DNA of 64,000 bases from Chromobacterium sinusclupearum. GTDB taxonomy: Bacteria; Pseudomonadota; Gammaproteobacteria; Burkholderiales; Chromobacteriaceae. Below, piece by piece: positions 1 through 7,040 of the stretch; positions within the stretch are counted from its first letter, which is position 1; each line of letters starts with the position of its first letter. Both the position numbers and the translations under genes were made by a program. The notes beneath the pieces are model-generated. The model was not told the origin of the DNA, made no database searches, and saw nothing but the letters and a program-made list of their open reading frames with translations. The stretch lies in contig NZ_PPTF01000098.1 in NCBI RefSeq assembly GCF_002902845.1, positions 24,118-88,117 on the forward strand, written 5' to 3'.

Positions 1-107
1 CTGGCCGAGCCGAGAAACAGGCCGGTGCCGACCGCGCCGCCCAGCGCGATCAACTGTATATGGCGGTTTTTCAGCTGGCGCTGCAAACCGGTATCAACTT
101 CACTCAC
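1..107 (-). CDS. Amino-acid permease of the APC family (5' end only)
   Basis: Only the first 35 or so residues lie in the window; the rest runs off the left edge. The start is a GTG preceded by an AGGAG ribosome-binding site about 8 bases upstream. The protein begins VSEVDTGLQRQLKNRHIQLI and continues with a Gly-rich stretch (GGAVGTGLFLGSA). This is the hallmark N-terminus of the APC amino-acid/proton symporters (AroP, CycA, ProY group), where a short cytoplasmic segment precedes the broken first helix that contacts the substrate. The substrate cannot be told from this fragment. Confidence 0.85.
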   Translation of the reverse strand, partial: MSEVDTGLQRQLKNRHIQLIALGGAVGTGLFLGSA

Positions 108-312
108 GATTTATTCTCCTGTGGTGCAGGCGGCGGGCCGCCTGTAAGGTGCAATGTGCATCTAACCACCTGCCGGGCGCACCGTCAAACCGCTGGATAC
201 AATATATATGCTCATATTATGATGATTGGTTGCATTTTAGAAATTAAAAACCATTTAATATGGTTTTTTTTGACATAAATTGCCAATAATGGCGCATCAC
301 GCTGCAAATTCC
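108..312. other. Leader region upstream of the permease, no gene seen
   Basis: AT-rich compared with its surroundings from about 190 to 300. It contains an inverted repeat at 246-268 (arms AAAAACCAT and ATGGTTTTT, loop TTAAT) followed by a T run, which could act as a weak terminator or a regulatory hairpin. The permease promoter must lie here on the minus strand, but no convincing -35/-10 pair could be fixed. Confidence 0.4.
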
Positions 313-584
313 CTAGGGGCTGTTGACGTTTGGTGAGTAGATCGCGTTTGCGCCGATTTGGGCCGGAAGCAAGGCGCACAGTCCGACGCATAGTCATTCT
401 ATGCAAGGGCTGGGCAACGCAGCTTCCGGCCCAAAGCGGCCAAACCCGCAGGGCCGGGCGCCTTTCGCGCCGACTCTTCGTTGTTCCGCGCTGGCAGAGA
501 ATGACTATGCGGCGCGCGAAACGCCTCGATTCGGCGCAAAATGCATCCCGGCGCGACCGCCCACCAAACGTCAACAGCCCCTAG
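313..584. mobile_element. MITE-like element, copy 1 (272 bp)
   Basis: Both ends are inverted copies of CTAGGGGCTGTTGACGTTTG, with the match extending about 23 bp. The interior has no plausible gene. A second copy at 47581-47770 has the same ends and shares much of the interior in the opposite orientation, including the stretch around GCATAGTCATTCTCTGCC and AACAACGAAGAGTC. In this copy the GCATAGTCATTCT motif occurs near both sides in inverted orientation. Both copies end in the palindrome CTAG, which may be a 4-bp target duplication; some IS5-family elements use YTAR targets. That parentage is inference. Confidence 0.8.
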
Positions 585-718
585 CCAGCGCCCTGGCCGC
601 CCCGCCGCTAACGTTTCGTTACCCGTGGTGACAAATGCTGTACACAGTTCTTGCAACTGCCAACCGATAATCGCGTCCAAGCCATATGTGACCGCAGCGT
701 CACTTCAGGGAGAGAATA

Positions 719-1420
719 ATGAAACAGTCTGTACTCATCGCCAGCGTGCTGGGCGGTGGCATCGCGCTGGGCGCCATCGGCGTTGCCGGCATCCAGGCAT
801 TGAAACCGTCCAAACCGGAAACCGTCGCCGCAGCCAGCGCGCCGCTGGCTCAGGCATCGGCCCCGGCCGTTCAGGCACTGCCGCCGAGCACGGCCTCGTC
901 CACGGTGGCTCAGGCTGCCGCCGTGGCGGCACCGGCCGCAGCGGTAGCGGCCGCCGCGCCGAAACCCGCGCCCAAGCCGGTCCACGCCAACCACGCCAAG
1001 ATACTGGCCGTGACCCCGATCAAGGAAACGGTGAGCGAGCCGAAGCAGGTTTGCCATCAGGAACAAGTCGTCCACCAGGCGCCGGTACAGGACAATAACC
1101 GCATCGCCGGCTCGGTGATCGGCGGCGTGGTCGGCGGCCTGCTAGGCAACCAGGTCGGCGGCGGCAATGGCAAGAAGGCCGCCACCGTGCTGGGCGCGCT
1201 GGCTGGCGGCCTGGCCGGCAACAAGGTGCAGGAAGGCATGCAGGAGCGCGACCAGGTGGCCAGCACCCGGACCATCTGCAATACCGAGAACGTGGACAAG
1301 GAAAAAGTCGTCGGCTACAACGTGCGCTACTCGCTGGACGGCAAGACCGGCACCGTGCGCATGGACCAGAAGCCGGAAGGCAAGACCCTGCCGGCCAAGG
1401 ACGGCAAGCTGCTGATCTGA
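719..1420 (+). CDS. Glycine-zipper 2TM domain envelope protein
   Basis: 233 residues. An uncleaved or signal-like hydrophobic N-terminus (residues 5-28) is followed by an Ala/Pro/Lys-rich linker to about residue 105. A glycine zipper (GxxxG repeats, about 128-170) then forms two short hydrophobic hairpins, as in SlyB/YmgG-type envelope proteins. The C-terminal 60 residues are polar and resemble the beta-rich tail of this family. There is no lipobox Cys near the N-terminus, so unlike SlyB it is probably not lipidated. An AGGGAGAG ribosome-binding site precedes the ATG. The gene is monocistronic, ending at a strong hairpin shared with the convergent desaturase gene. The role is probably in envelope stability, but it is not proven for this subgroup. 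Confidence 0.8.
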   Translation: MKQSVLIASVLGGGIALGAIGVAGIQALKPSKPETVAAASAPLAQASAPAVQALPPSTASSTVAQAAAVAAPAAAVAAAAPKPAPKPVHANHAKILAVTPIKETVSEPKQVCHQEQVVHQAPVQDNNRIAGSVIGGVVGGLLGNQVGGGNGKKAATVLGALAGGLAGNKVQEGMQERDQVASTRTICNTENVDKEKVVGYNVRYSLDGKTGTVRMDQKPEGKTLPAKDGKLLI

Positions 1421-1440
1421 TCCAACTGACAGTAGCCCGA

Positions 1441-1475
1441 AAAGCACAAGGCCCGGAAACCGGGCCTTGTGCTTT
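1441..1475. terminator. Bidirectional rho-independent terminator
   Basis: Perfect 16-bp inverted repeat, AAAGCACAAGGCCCGG, loop AAA, then its complement ending in TTT. It lies between convergent genes, the glycine-zipper gene on plus and the sterol-desaturase-like gene on minus, with A/T runs on both sides. Confidence 0.9.
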
Positions 1476-1479
1476 ATGT

Positions 1480-2367
1480 TCACGCCACCTGACGCGGCGC
1501 CTCGACTCGCAAGCGCTGGCGCGCCGCCACCTCTTCCGCCGCCTCCGGCGGGCCGAACAGCGACACCAGCCGGTCGCGCCAGTTATCCGCCCGCCAAGCC
1601 TCCGCCAGCATGTCGCGCCACTCCACCACGCTGACCCATAGCGGGTTGAAGCTGTTGACCGGCTTCACCGTGCCGTATTCGCAGGGATCGCTGTCCCGCT
1701 CCTCCACGAAAGTGCCGAACAGCCTGTCCCAGATCACCAGTACTCCAGCGTAGTTGTGGTCGATGTAACGCGGGTTTTTCGCATGGTGGGTGCGGTGGAT
1801 GGACGGGGTGTTGAAGACGTATTCCAGCCAGCCCAGCTTGGGCACGATCTGGGTATGCACAAAGAACTGGAAGGCGAGATTCAGCAACACCACGGCCACC
1901 ACCTGTTGCGGCGGAAAGCCGAGCCAGGCCAGCGGCAGCCAGAATGCCCACATGCCGGCCACCGGATACATCAGGCTCTGGCGGAAGGCCACGCTGAAAT
2001 TCATGCGCGTGGAGCTGTGGTGCACGCTGTGCGCCGCCCACAGCCAGCGCACGCGGTGGCTGGCGCGGTGGAACCAGTAGTACAGGAAGTCTTGGCCTAG
2101 AAACAGCAGGAAGAAGCTCAGATAGCTGTCGGCAAAATCGAACAGCCGGTGCTGCTGGTAAATCCAGCCATATAGAGGCAGCACGAACACCCAGGCCAGC
2201 TTGTCGGCGCCCTGGTGCAGCAAACCCAACGCCGCGCAGCAGGCCGAATCGCGCCAGTCGTACACGGACAGCCGCCCCTGACGCCGCAGCCTAAACAGCT
2301 CCCAGGCGACGAACAACAGAAAGACCGGCACCAGCGCCAGCAGTATCAGTTCCACCGGAAATTTCAT
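1480..2367 (-). CDS. Sterol desaturase / fatty acid hydroxylase family membrane protein
   Basis: 295 residues with several membrane segments (about 5-22, 45-65, 80-95, 135-170). The histidine clusters of the integral-membrane diiron hydroxylases are all visible: HRASH near residue 100, HSVHH about 12 residues later, and HRTHH near 190, with a further conserved DHNYAG stretch. Such proteins use a diiron centre and O2 to hydroxylate or desaturate lipid-like substrates. The true substrate in bacteria of this group is usually unknown, so no gene symbol is given. It stands alone on the minus strand and shares a terminator with the convergent upstream gene. Confidence 0.9.
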   Translation of the reverse strand: MKFPVELILLALVPVFLLFVAWELFRLRRQGRLSVYDWRDSACCAALGLLHQGADKLAWVFVLPLYGWIYQQHRLFDFADSYLSFFLLFLGQDFLYYWFHRASHRVRWLWAAHSVHHSSTRMNFSVAFRQSLMYPVAGMWAFWLPLAWLGFPPQQVVAVVLLNLAFQFFVHTQIVPKLGWLEYVFNTPSIHRTHHAKNPRYIDHNYAGVLVIWDRLFGTFVEERDSDPCEYGTVKPVNSFNPLWVSVVEWRDMLAEAWRADNWRDRLVSLFGPPEAAEEVAARQRLRVEAPRQVA

Positions 2368-2497
2368 CGATCATCCCCTTGCCAGACAAAGCAAACACTC
2401 GATTGGAGTTTAGGCTCTATCCAGCAAGGGCTGTCAACCGCCATGTCATGGCATCCAGGCAGGACCGGCTGACTGTGGCGCGAAAACCATAGTCAGG

Positions 2498-3148
2498 CTA
2501 TTCGCGCCTGGCCATATAAGCCGCCAGCGCGGCATCGCGGTCCGCCCATACGCGGGCCACGCTGGGCCGCTGTCCCAGGCGCTGCAGATAGTCGGCGCAA
2601 CCGGACAGCCGCAGCGTCATGTCCTCGCCGAGGAAAGTCTGGCTCAAGCGTCCCACCGTCGGCAGGATGCCGGCGGCGCTGAGATCGGCGAAGCTGAAGT
2701 CCTCGCCGGCCAGCCACGGCGCCTGCCGCGCCAGCTGCGCCACCGCGCTGATGCCGCGCGCCAGGGCCTGGCGTATTTCCTCGGCCTGCTCCGCGCTAGG
2801 CTGGCTGCCTTTCATCATGTGGCCGATCAGCGGAGCCGCCGGCCGCATCACATACAGCTCCAGCATGGTCATCAGCTCGCGCGCCAGGGCGCGGCCGTTC
2901 GGCGTCGGCGGCAGCAGCGAAGCGGTGGGATATGCATCCTCCAGCCACTCCAGAATCACCGTCGATTCGGCCAGCGGGTGGCCATTGATCTCCACAAACG
3001 GAATCTTGCCCATCGGGCTCTTTTCCAGCAGCCAGTCCTCCTGCGAGGGCGGGGTCAGCACCTCCTGGAAATTCACGCCCTTCTCCAGCAAGGCGATCTT
3101 CACCTTGTTGTAGTACGGCGACAAAGACACTCCGTGCAGTTTGATCAT
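2498..3148 (-). CDS. Glutathione S-transferase family protein
   Basis: 216 residues, the normal length for a cytosolic GST. The thioredoxin-fold N-terminal half begins MIKLHGVSLSPYYNKVKIAL, where the Ser in SLSPYYNK occupies the usual catalytic/GSH-activating position. The cis-Pro and GSH-binding elements follow (GKIPFVEI, then ESTVILEWLED). The C-terminal helical domain runs from about residue 90 and includes the ADLSAAGIL-type N-capping motif. The gene lies downstream of the patatin gene on the same strand but is separated from it by a strong hairpin, so it is probably transcribed at least partly on its own. The substrate is unknown. Confidence 0.92.
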   Translation of the reverse strand: MIKLHGVSLSPYYNKVKIALLEKGVNFQEVLTPPSQEDWLLEKSPMGKIPFVEINGHPLAESTVILEWLEDAYPTASLLPPTPNGRALARELMTMLELYVMRPAAPLIGHMMKGSQPSAEQAEEIRQALARGISAVAQLARQAPWLAGEDFSFADLSAAGILPTVGRLSQTFLGEDMTLRLSGCADYLQRLGQRPSVARVWADRDAALAAYMARRE

Positions 3149-3170
3149 GCCATCTCCAAAAGAACATTGG

Positions 3171-3206
3171 GAAAGCGGCGGGGCGGAATGCTGCCCGCCC
3201 CGCCGC
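3171..3206 (-). terminator. Terminator after the patatin-like gene
   Basis: A 12-bp perfect stem (GCGGCGGGGCGG with its complement, 8-base loop) followed on the minus strand by TTTCCC. It sits between the patatin gene and the GST gene. Confidence 0.7.
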
Positions 3207-3235
3207 GACTTGCGACATCATCGCAGCCTATAACG

Positions 3236-4129
3236 TTATTTAGCCAGCTCCAGGCTCTTTTGCTGCAACAATTTGCGGATTTGCGGCAGCATTTGCTGCG
3301 CCGCCTTCTCGCCTTCCAGAATAGCCTGATTGCGCGAATCAAAGTCGGCGGAGCCGATGTCCAGCACATCCGGCCGAATCACCACGTCGGCCTGCTTCAG
3401 TTCCAAGGCCAGCGCCGGGCCGTTCATGATGTTCAGGCTCTGGTCCAGCATGGACAGGAAACCAACCGCCTTGCCAGGCTTGGGACGGGCGGTGATGTCC
3501 ACGGCGATGACGAACTGCGCGCCCATCTCGCGCGCCGCGCTGACTGGCACCGGGCTGACCAGGCCACCGTCGACATAGCGCTTGCCGCCTATTTTCACCG
3601 GCAGGAACACATTGGGGATGCTGGCCGAGGCGCGCACCGCCTGACCGGTGTTGCCGACGCGGAACACCACCTTGCGGCCGGAGTCCAGCTCGGTTGCCAC
3701 GGCGCCGAACGGCCTGGGCAGTTTTTCCAGCGGCTTGTTGCCCACCTGGGCATTGATCCAGTTCTGCAGCTTCTCGCCCTTCAGCACGCCCTTGGTGGAC
3801 AGCGTCCAGTCGGTCAGATCGGCCTGATCCAGCGCCATGGCGCGCTGCTGCAGTTGCACGCCGTTGAGGCCGGACGCGTATAGGCTGCCCACCACGCTGC
3901 CGGCGCTGGTGCCGGTGATCACGTCGGGCACGATGCCCGCGCCTTCCAGCACCTTGATCACGCCGATATGAGCGAAACCCTTGGCCGCGCCGCCGCCCAA
4001 GGCCAGGCCTATCTTCACTTTCACCGGGGCCGGGGCCGGCGCTTCCGGCACTTTGGACGTCGAACAGCCGGCCAATAGCGCGGCCAGGCCCAATGCCAGC
4101 CACGGACGCATTGCTTTCTTGCTTATCAT
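3236..4129 (-). CDS. Patatin-like phospholipase lipoprotein (RssA-like)
   Basis: 297 residues. An N-terminal signal with lipobox LLAGC (Cys at about 22) predicts an outer-membrane or inner-membrane lipoprotein. The patatin fold shows the oxyanion loop GGGAAKGFAH, the nucleophile elbow GTSAGS, and the catalytic Asp in DGGLVSPVPV, so the Ser-Asp dyad is intact. Bacterial patatins of this type act as lipid acyl hydrolases. The gene starts 15 bases after the acetyltransferase gene and is probably the end of the biotin-region transcript, terminated by the hairpin at 3171-3206. The lipid target cannot be predicted. Confidence 0.9.
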   Translation of the reverse strand: MISKKAMRPWLALGLAALLAGCSTSKVPEAPAPAPVKVKIGLALGGGAAKGFAHIGVIKVLEGAGIVPDVITGTSAGSVVGSLYASGLNGVQLQQRAMALDQADLTDWTLSTKGVLKGEKLQNWINAQVGNKPLEKLPRPFGAVATELDSGRKVVFRVGNTGQAVRASASIPNVFLPVKIGGKRYVDGGLVSPVPVSAAREMGAQFVIAVDITARPKPGKAVGFLSMLDQSLNIMNGPALALELKQADVVIRPDVLDIGSADFDSRNQAILEGEKAAQQMLPQIRKLLQQKSLELAK

Positions 4130-4144
4130 GATTCCATCAGTCTT

Positions 4145-4732
4145 TCAGACATTGGCGGCCGGCAAGGCCGCCCCAACGGGCGCGGGATCGAGCATCACGT
4201 AATTGAGATGCCGCGCGCCCTCCAATTCGAAATACGTTTCGCCATGCACGGCCATGCCGACCCGGCGGTAGAAGCCGATGGCGCGCGCGTTGCCGTGCCA
4301 AACGGTCAGCCACAAGCGCGGCTGGCCGGGCTGGAGGCGCGCCCATTGCCGCGCCGCATCCAGCAAGCGCCTGCCCAGGCCTTGTCCGGTATGGCTTTCC
4401 AGCAGATAGAGCCGGTCGACTTCCATCGTCGGGAAATCGCAGCCCAGGCACGCGCCGTCCAATTTCAACAGCGCGTAGCCGAGCAGATGGCCATCCTCCT
4501 CCATCAGCAGCAGCCGGCGCGCGGGATTGGCGATCAACGCCTCGAAATGGGCCGGCGAGAATTCGGACAGCACATAATCGGCGATGCCGCGGCGGATGCC
4601 GCCGCCGATCAGATAGGTATTCAGCCACACCTGAATCGACAGGGCGGCCAGACAAGCCGCGTCATCGGGACAGGCGCTGCGGATTTCCACGTCCATAGCA
4701 CAGACTCTGGTTCGCGCCGCCGGTTCGCTCAA
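4145..4732 (-). CDS. GNAT-family N-acetyltransferase
   Basis: 195 residues. The acetyl-CoA binding region is visible near residues 105-125 as SHTGQGLGRRLL (the Q/RxxGxG/A motif), preceded by a beta-strand segment ending in MEVDRLYLLE and followed by ARAIGFYRRVGM, which is typical of GNAT enzymes. The start codon overlaps the bioC stop as ATGA, so translation is probably coupled. An alternative internal start at MDVEIRSACPDD would fit the fold more tightly and is also possible. The substrate is unknown. Its place behind bioC looks like operon membership rather than a biotin function. Confidence 0.85.
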   Translation of the reverse strand: MSEPAARTRVCAMDVEIRSACPDDAACLAALSIQVWLNTYLIGGGIRRGIADYVLSEFSPAHFEALIANPARRLLLMEEDGHLLGYALLKLDGACLGCDFPTMEVDRLYLLESHTGQGLGRRLLDAARQWARLQPGQPRLWLTVWHGNARAIGFYRRVGMAVHGETYFELEGARHLNYVMLDPAPVGAALPAANV

Positions 4733-5637
4733 TCGGCCCGCGGCGCTTTCTTGACGAATTCGATCACCTGCCGACCGTCGTCCGTCATCTTGGCCAGCTT
4801 TTTGCCGGTGCCCTTCCAGGCATGGCCGTAGACCACCTCGTAGCTGGCAGGCAGCTTGCCGTCGCGGCGGTGGCGCTCATAGGCTTCCTCCACCTTGCGC
4901 CAGGCCTGCTTGCCCATCAGGCCGCGGCCGCGGCCGGCCGTGGCGTTGTGCGCGCCGATGGCTTTGAGGTCGCGCATCACCGCCTTGGCGTCGTCGTAAG
5001 TCAGCACGATCTTTTCCATGTCCATCACCGGCTCGGCGAAACCGGCGCGCATCAGCGCGTCGCCTATATCGTGCATGTCGATGAACTGGTTGACGTGGGT
5101 AGCGCCGTCAATGCCGGCGAATGCGCCGCGCAGCTCGAACAGCGTGTCCGGCCCCAGGGTGGAGAACATCAGCAGCCCATCCGGCTTCAACACCCGGCGC
5201 AGTTCGGCGAACATCTTGTCCGGCACATTGATCCACTGGATGGTCAGGTTGGACCAGATCATGTCCACGCTGTCGTCGGCCAACGGCAGTTTTTCGATAT
5301 CGGCGTTGATCTGCCACGGCTGGCTGGGCTTGAACAGCTTCTTCAACAGGCCGTCGCCCTCGCGGGCGCGTTCGCGCGAGGCCAGCAGCATGGCGTGCGC
5401 CAGGTCCAGCTCGATCACCCGCGCCTGCGGATAGCGTTGGCGCAAATGCGCCGCGCCGTAGCCGGTGCCGGCGCCGGCATCCAGAATCACCGCCGGCTGG
5501 TGCTTGATGTAATCCAGCCGCTCGGCCATGCGGTCGGACACTTCGCGCTGCAGCACGGCGGCCGAATCGTAACTGGCCGCGGCCTTTTCAAACGAGGCGC
5601 GCACGCGCGCCTTGTCGGTGTAAAACGCTTCACTCAT
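4729..5637 (-). CDS. bioC: Malonyl-ACP O-methyltransferase BioC
   Basis: 302 residues. It begins biotin synthesis by methylating the free carboxyl of malonyl-ACP, so that fatty acid enzymes can extend it to pimeloyl-ACP methyl ester. A class I SAM fold is seen: motif I ILDAGAGTGYGAAHL (about 50-65), an acidic residue at the end of strand 2 (VIELDLAHAM), IWSNLTIQWI, and LKPDGLLMFSTLGPDTL, a strong BioC signature. The start overlaps the bioH stop by 4 bases, so the methylating and de-methylating enzymes are translationally coupled. The length is slightly above the usual 250-290 because of a C-terminal tail. Confidence 0.95.
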   Translation of the reverse strand: MSEAFYTDKARVRASFEKAAASYDSAAVLQREVSDRMAERLDYIKHQPAVILDAGAGTGYGAAHLRQRYPQARVIELDLAHAMLLASRERAREGDGLLKKLFKPSQPWQINADIEKLPLADDSVDMIWSNLTIQWINVPDKMFAELRRVLKPDGLLMFSTLGPDTLFELRGAFAGIDGATHVNQFIDMHDIGDALMRAGFAEPVMDMEKIVLTYDDAKAVMRDLKAIGAHNATAGRGRGLMGKQAWRKVEEAYERHRRDGKLPASYEVVYGHAWKGTGKKLAKMTDDGRQVIEFVKKAPRAD

Positions 5638-6398
5638 GCCTGGGTTTCCAGATGCTCGGCAAGCGCGCGCACAAAGTCCGGCTCATGGGACAGGAAAGGC
5701 GCATGCGACGCTTGCGGGAATTCATAAAGGACGGCGTCGCCAAGGGTGTCGGCCAGCCAGCGGCCGGCGCCTATCGGGGTGATGGCGTCGCGCACGCCAT
5801 AGAACAAGGCGGCTGGGCAGCGGATGCGGCCGGCCAGCTCGCGGGCGTCGGCCTCCAGCAGCAGCTCCAGCGCCGGCAGCAGGCCCTGCGGCCGGCCATG
5901 GGCAAACAGCTCGCCGCGCAAGGCTTTCAGCGTGTCGCGCGCCGCCGGCGCGCCCATCATTTGCAAGGCCAGAAAACGCTCCAGCGTCTGCTCGAAGGCG
6001 CCGTCCAGGCTTTGCGCGACAGCCTCGATCGACTGGCGCGCCTGCGCGTGCGGCCAACTGTCGTCGCGGACGAAACGCGGACTGGTGGCGATCAGCGCCA
6101 GGCTCTTGACGCGATCCGGATGGAGGGCCGCCCAGTGCTGGGCGATCAGCCCGCCGAGCGACCAGCCCACCACATGCGCCGGCAGCGGGAAATGGGCGGC
6201 CACGATGTCGGCCACCGCATCGGCGTCGAAGCGCGCCAGCGCCGGCGAGGCGCCGTGGCCGGGCAAATCCACCAGATGGACGCAGAAGCGGGAAGCCAAT
6301 TGCTCGGCCACGCGGCTGAATACGCCGCCGTGCAGGCCCCAGCCATGCAGCATGACCACGTCCGGGCCCTGGCCCAGCGTTTCGACAAACAGATTCAT
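5634..6398 (-). CDS. bioH: Pimeloyl-ACP methyl ester carboxylesterase BioH
   Basis: 254 residues, the normal BioH length. The alpha/beta hydrolase fold shows HGWGLHGGVF near the start (oxyanion loop), the nucleophile elbow GWSLGG at about residue 80, an Asp in FYGVRDAITP near 205, and the catalytic His in FPQASHAPFLSH near 235. BioH removes the methyl group put on by BioC and so stops chain elongation at pimeloyl-ACP. It is followed immediately by bioC with a 4-base overlap. The preceding methyltransferase gene ends 24 bases upstream. Confidence 0.95.
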   Translation of the reverse strand: MNLFVETLGQGPDVVMLHGWGLHGGVFSRVAEQLASRFCVHLVDLPGHGASPALARFDADAVADIVAAHFPLPAHVVGWSLGGLIAQHWAALHPDRVKSLALIATSPRFVRDDSWPHAQARQSIEAVAQSLDGAFEQTLERFLALQMMGAPAARDTLKALRGELFAHGRPQGLLPALELLLEADARELAGRIRCPAALFYGVRDAITPIGAGRWLADTLGDAVLYEFPQASHAPFLSHEPDFVRALAEHLETQA

Positions 6399-6422
6399 GA
6401 ACGGTCAGATGGGGGGAAAACG

Positions 6423-7040
6423 CTATTTTCGCAAGAGTGCGATGTGAAGGAAACCACCTAAGCCGGCGTCTTCGTCGTGAATGCGTTGCAATTTGGTAAC
6501 GGAAACGATGTCGCCGAGGCGGCGGTTGATGTCGGTGGCGACAAAGCGCGCCACGAGATTGCCGGCGCGGCGCCATAGCGGCGCGCGCGAACGGTCCGCC
6601 AGGAACTTGTCGAAGACGGCCACCCGGCCGCCCGGCTTCAGCACCCGCTCCACCTCGCGGATGCAGGCCTGCGGGTCCGGAATCACCGCCAGCACCAGAT
6701 GCAGCGCCACCGCATCGAAGCTGGCGTCGGGGAAGTCCAGTTGTTGGCCGTCCATCTCCAGGGCGCGCACGGCCATGCCCAGCCGCTCGGCGCGTTCCTT
6801 CAGCTGCTGCAGCATGGCCGGCGCGATATCGATGGCGGTGACATGGCGGCAGCGCACCAGAAAATCCAGGTCCAGGCCGGTGCCGGCCCCCACCAGCAGC
6901 ACCTGCTCCCCCGGCTGCGGATTGAGCAGGCCCAGCGAGCGGCGGCGTTGCGCGGCAAAGCCCTGCGCCAGCTTGTCGTACAAGGGCGCGTACACATCAT
7001 AGCGCCAACGGTTGAAACGGGTCGCCCATTCACGCCGCAC
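6423..7040 (-). CDS. Class I SAM-dependent methyltransferase
   Basis: 205 residues from a GTG start at 7040. That start has CAGGAAATTCGCA directly upstream and overlaps the end of the GGDEF-EAL gene by 11 bases. A longer in-frame reading frame up to 7175 exists, but its extra residues are Arg-rich and out of keeping with the family. The SAM-binding motif is VLLVGAGTGLDLDFL, followed by DIAPAML, a beta-4 motif FDAVALHLVL and VLKPGGRVAVFDKFL. It resembles phospholipid or quinone methyltransferases (PmtA/UbiE group). It lies between the c-di-GMP gene and bioH. A role in biotin synthesis is not indicated because BioC is already present. Confidence 0.85.
   Translation of the reverse strand: MRREWATRFNRWRYDVYAPLYDKLAQGFAAQRRRSLGLLNPQPGEQVLLVGAGTGLDLDFLVRCRHVTAIDIAPAMLQQLKERAERLGMAVRALEMDGQQLDFPDASFDAVALHLVLAVIPDPQACIREVERVLKPGGRVAVFDKFLADRSRAPLWRRAGNLVARFVATDINRRLGDIVSVTKLQRIHDEDAGLGGFLHIALLRK

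Noticed and set aside
246..268. AT-rich hairpin near the permease as a definite terminator
   Set aside because: It has only about 4 strong pairs and lies upstream of the permease with no gene ending into it, so it is mentioned only as part of the leader.
541..1098. Plus-strand frame starting inside the first MITE copy and running through the glycine-zipper gene
   Set aside because: It overlaps the glycine-zipper gene in another frame, shows Arg/Gly-rich low complexity and has no homology; only its first codons come from the repeat.
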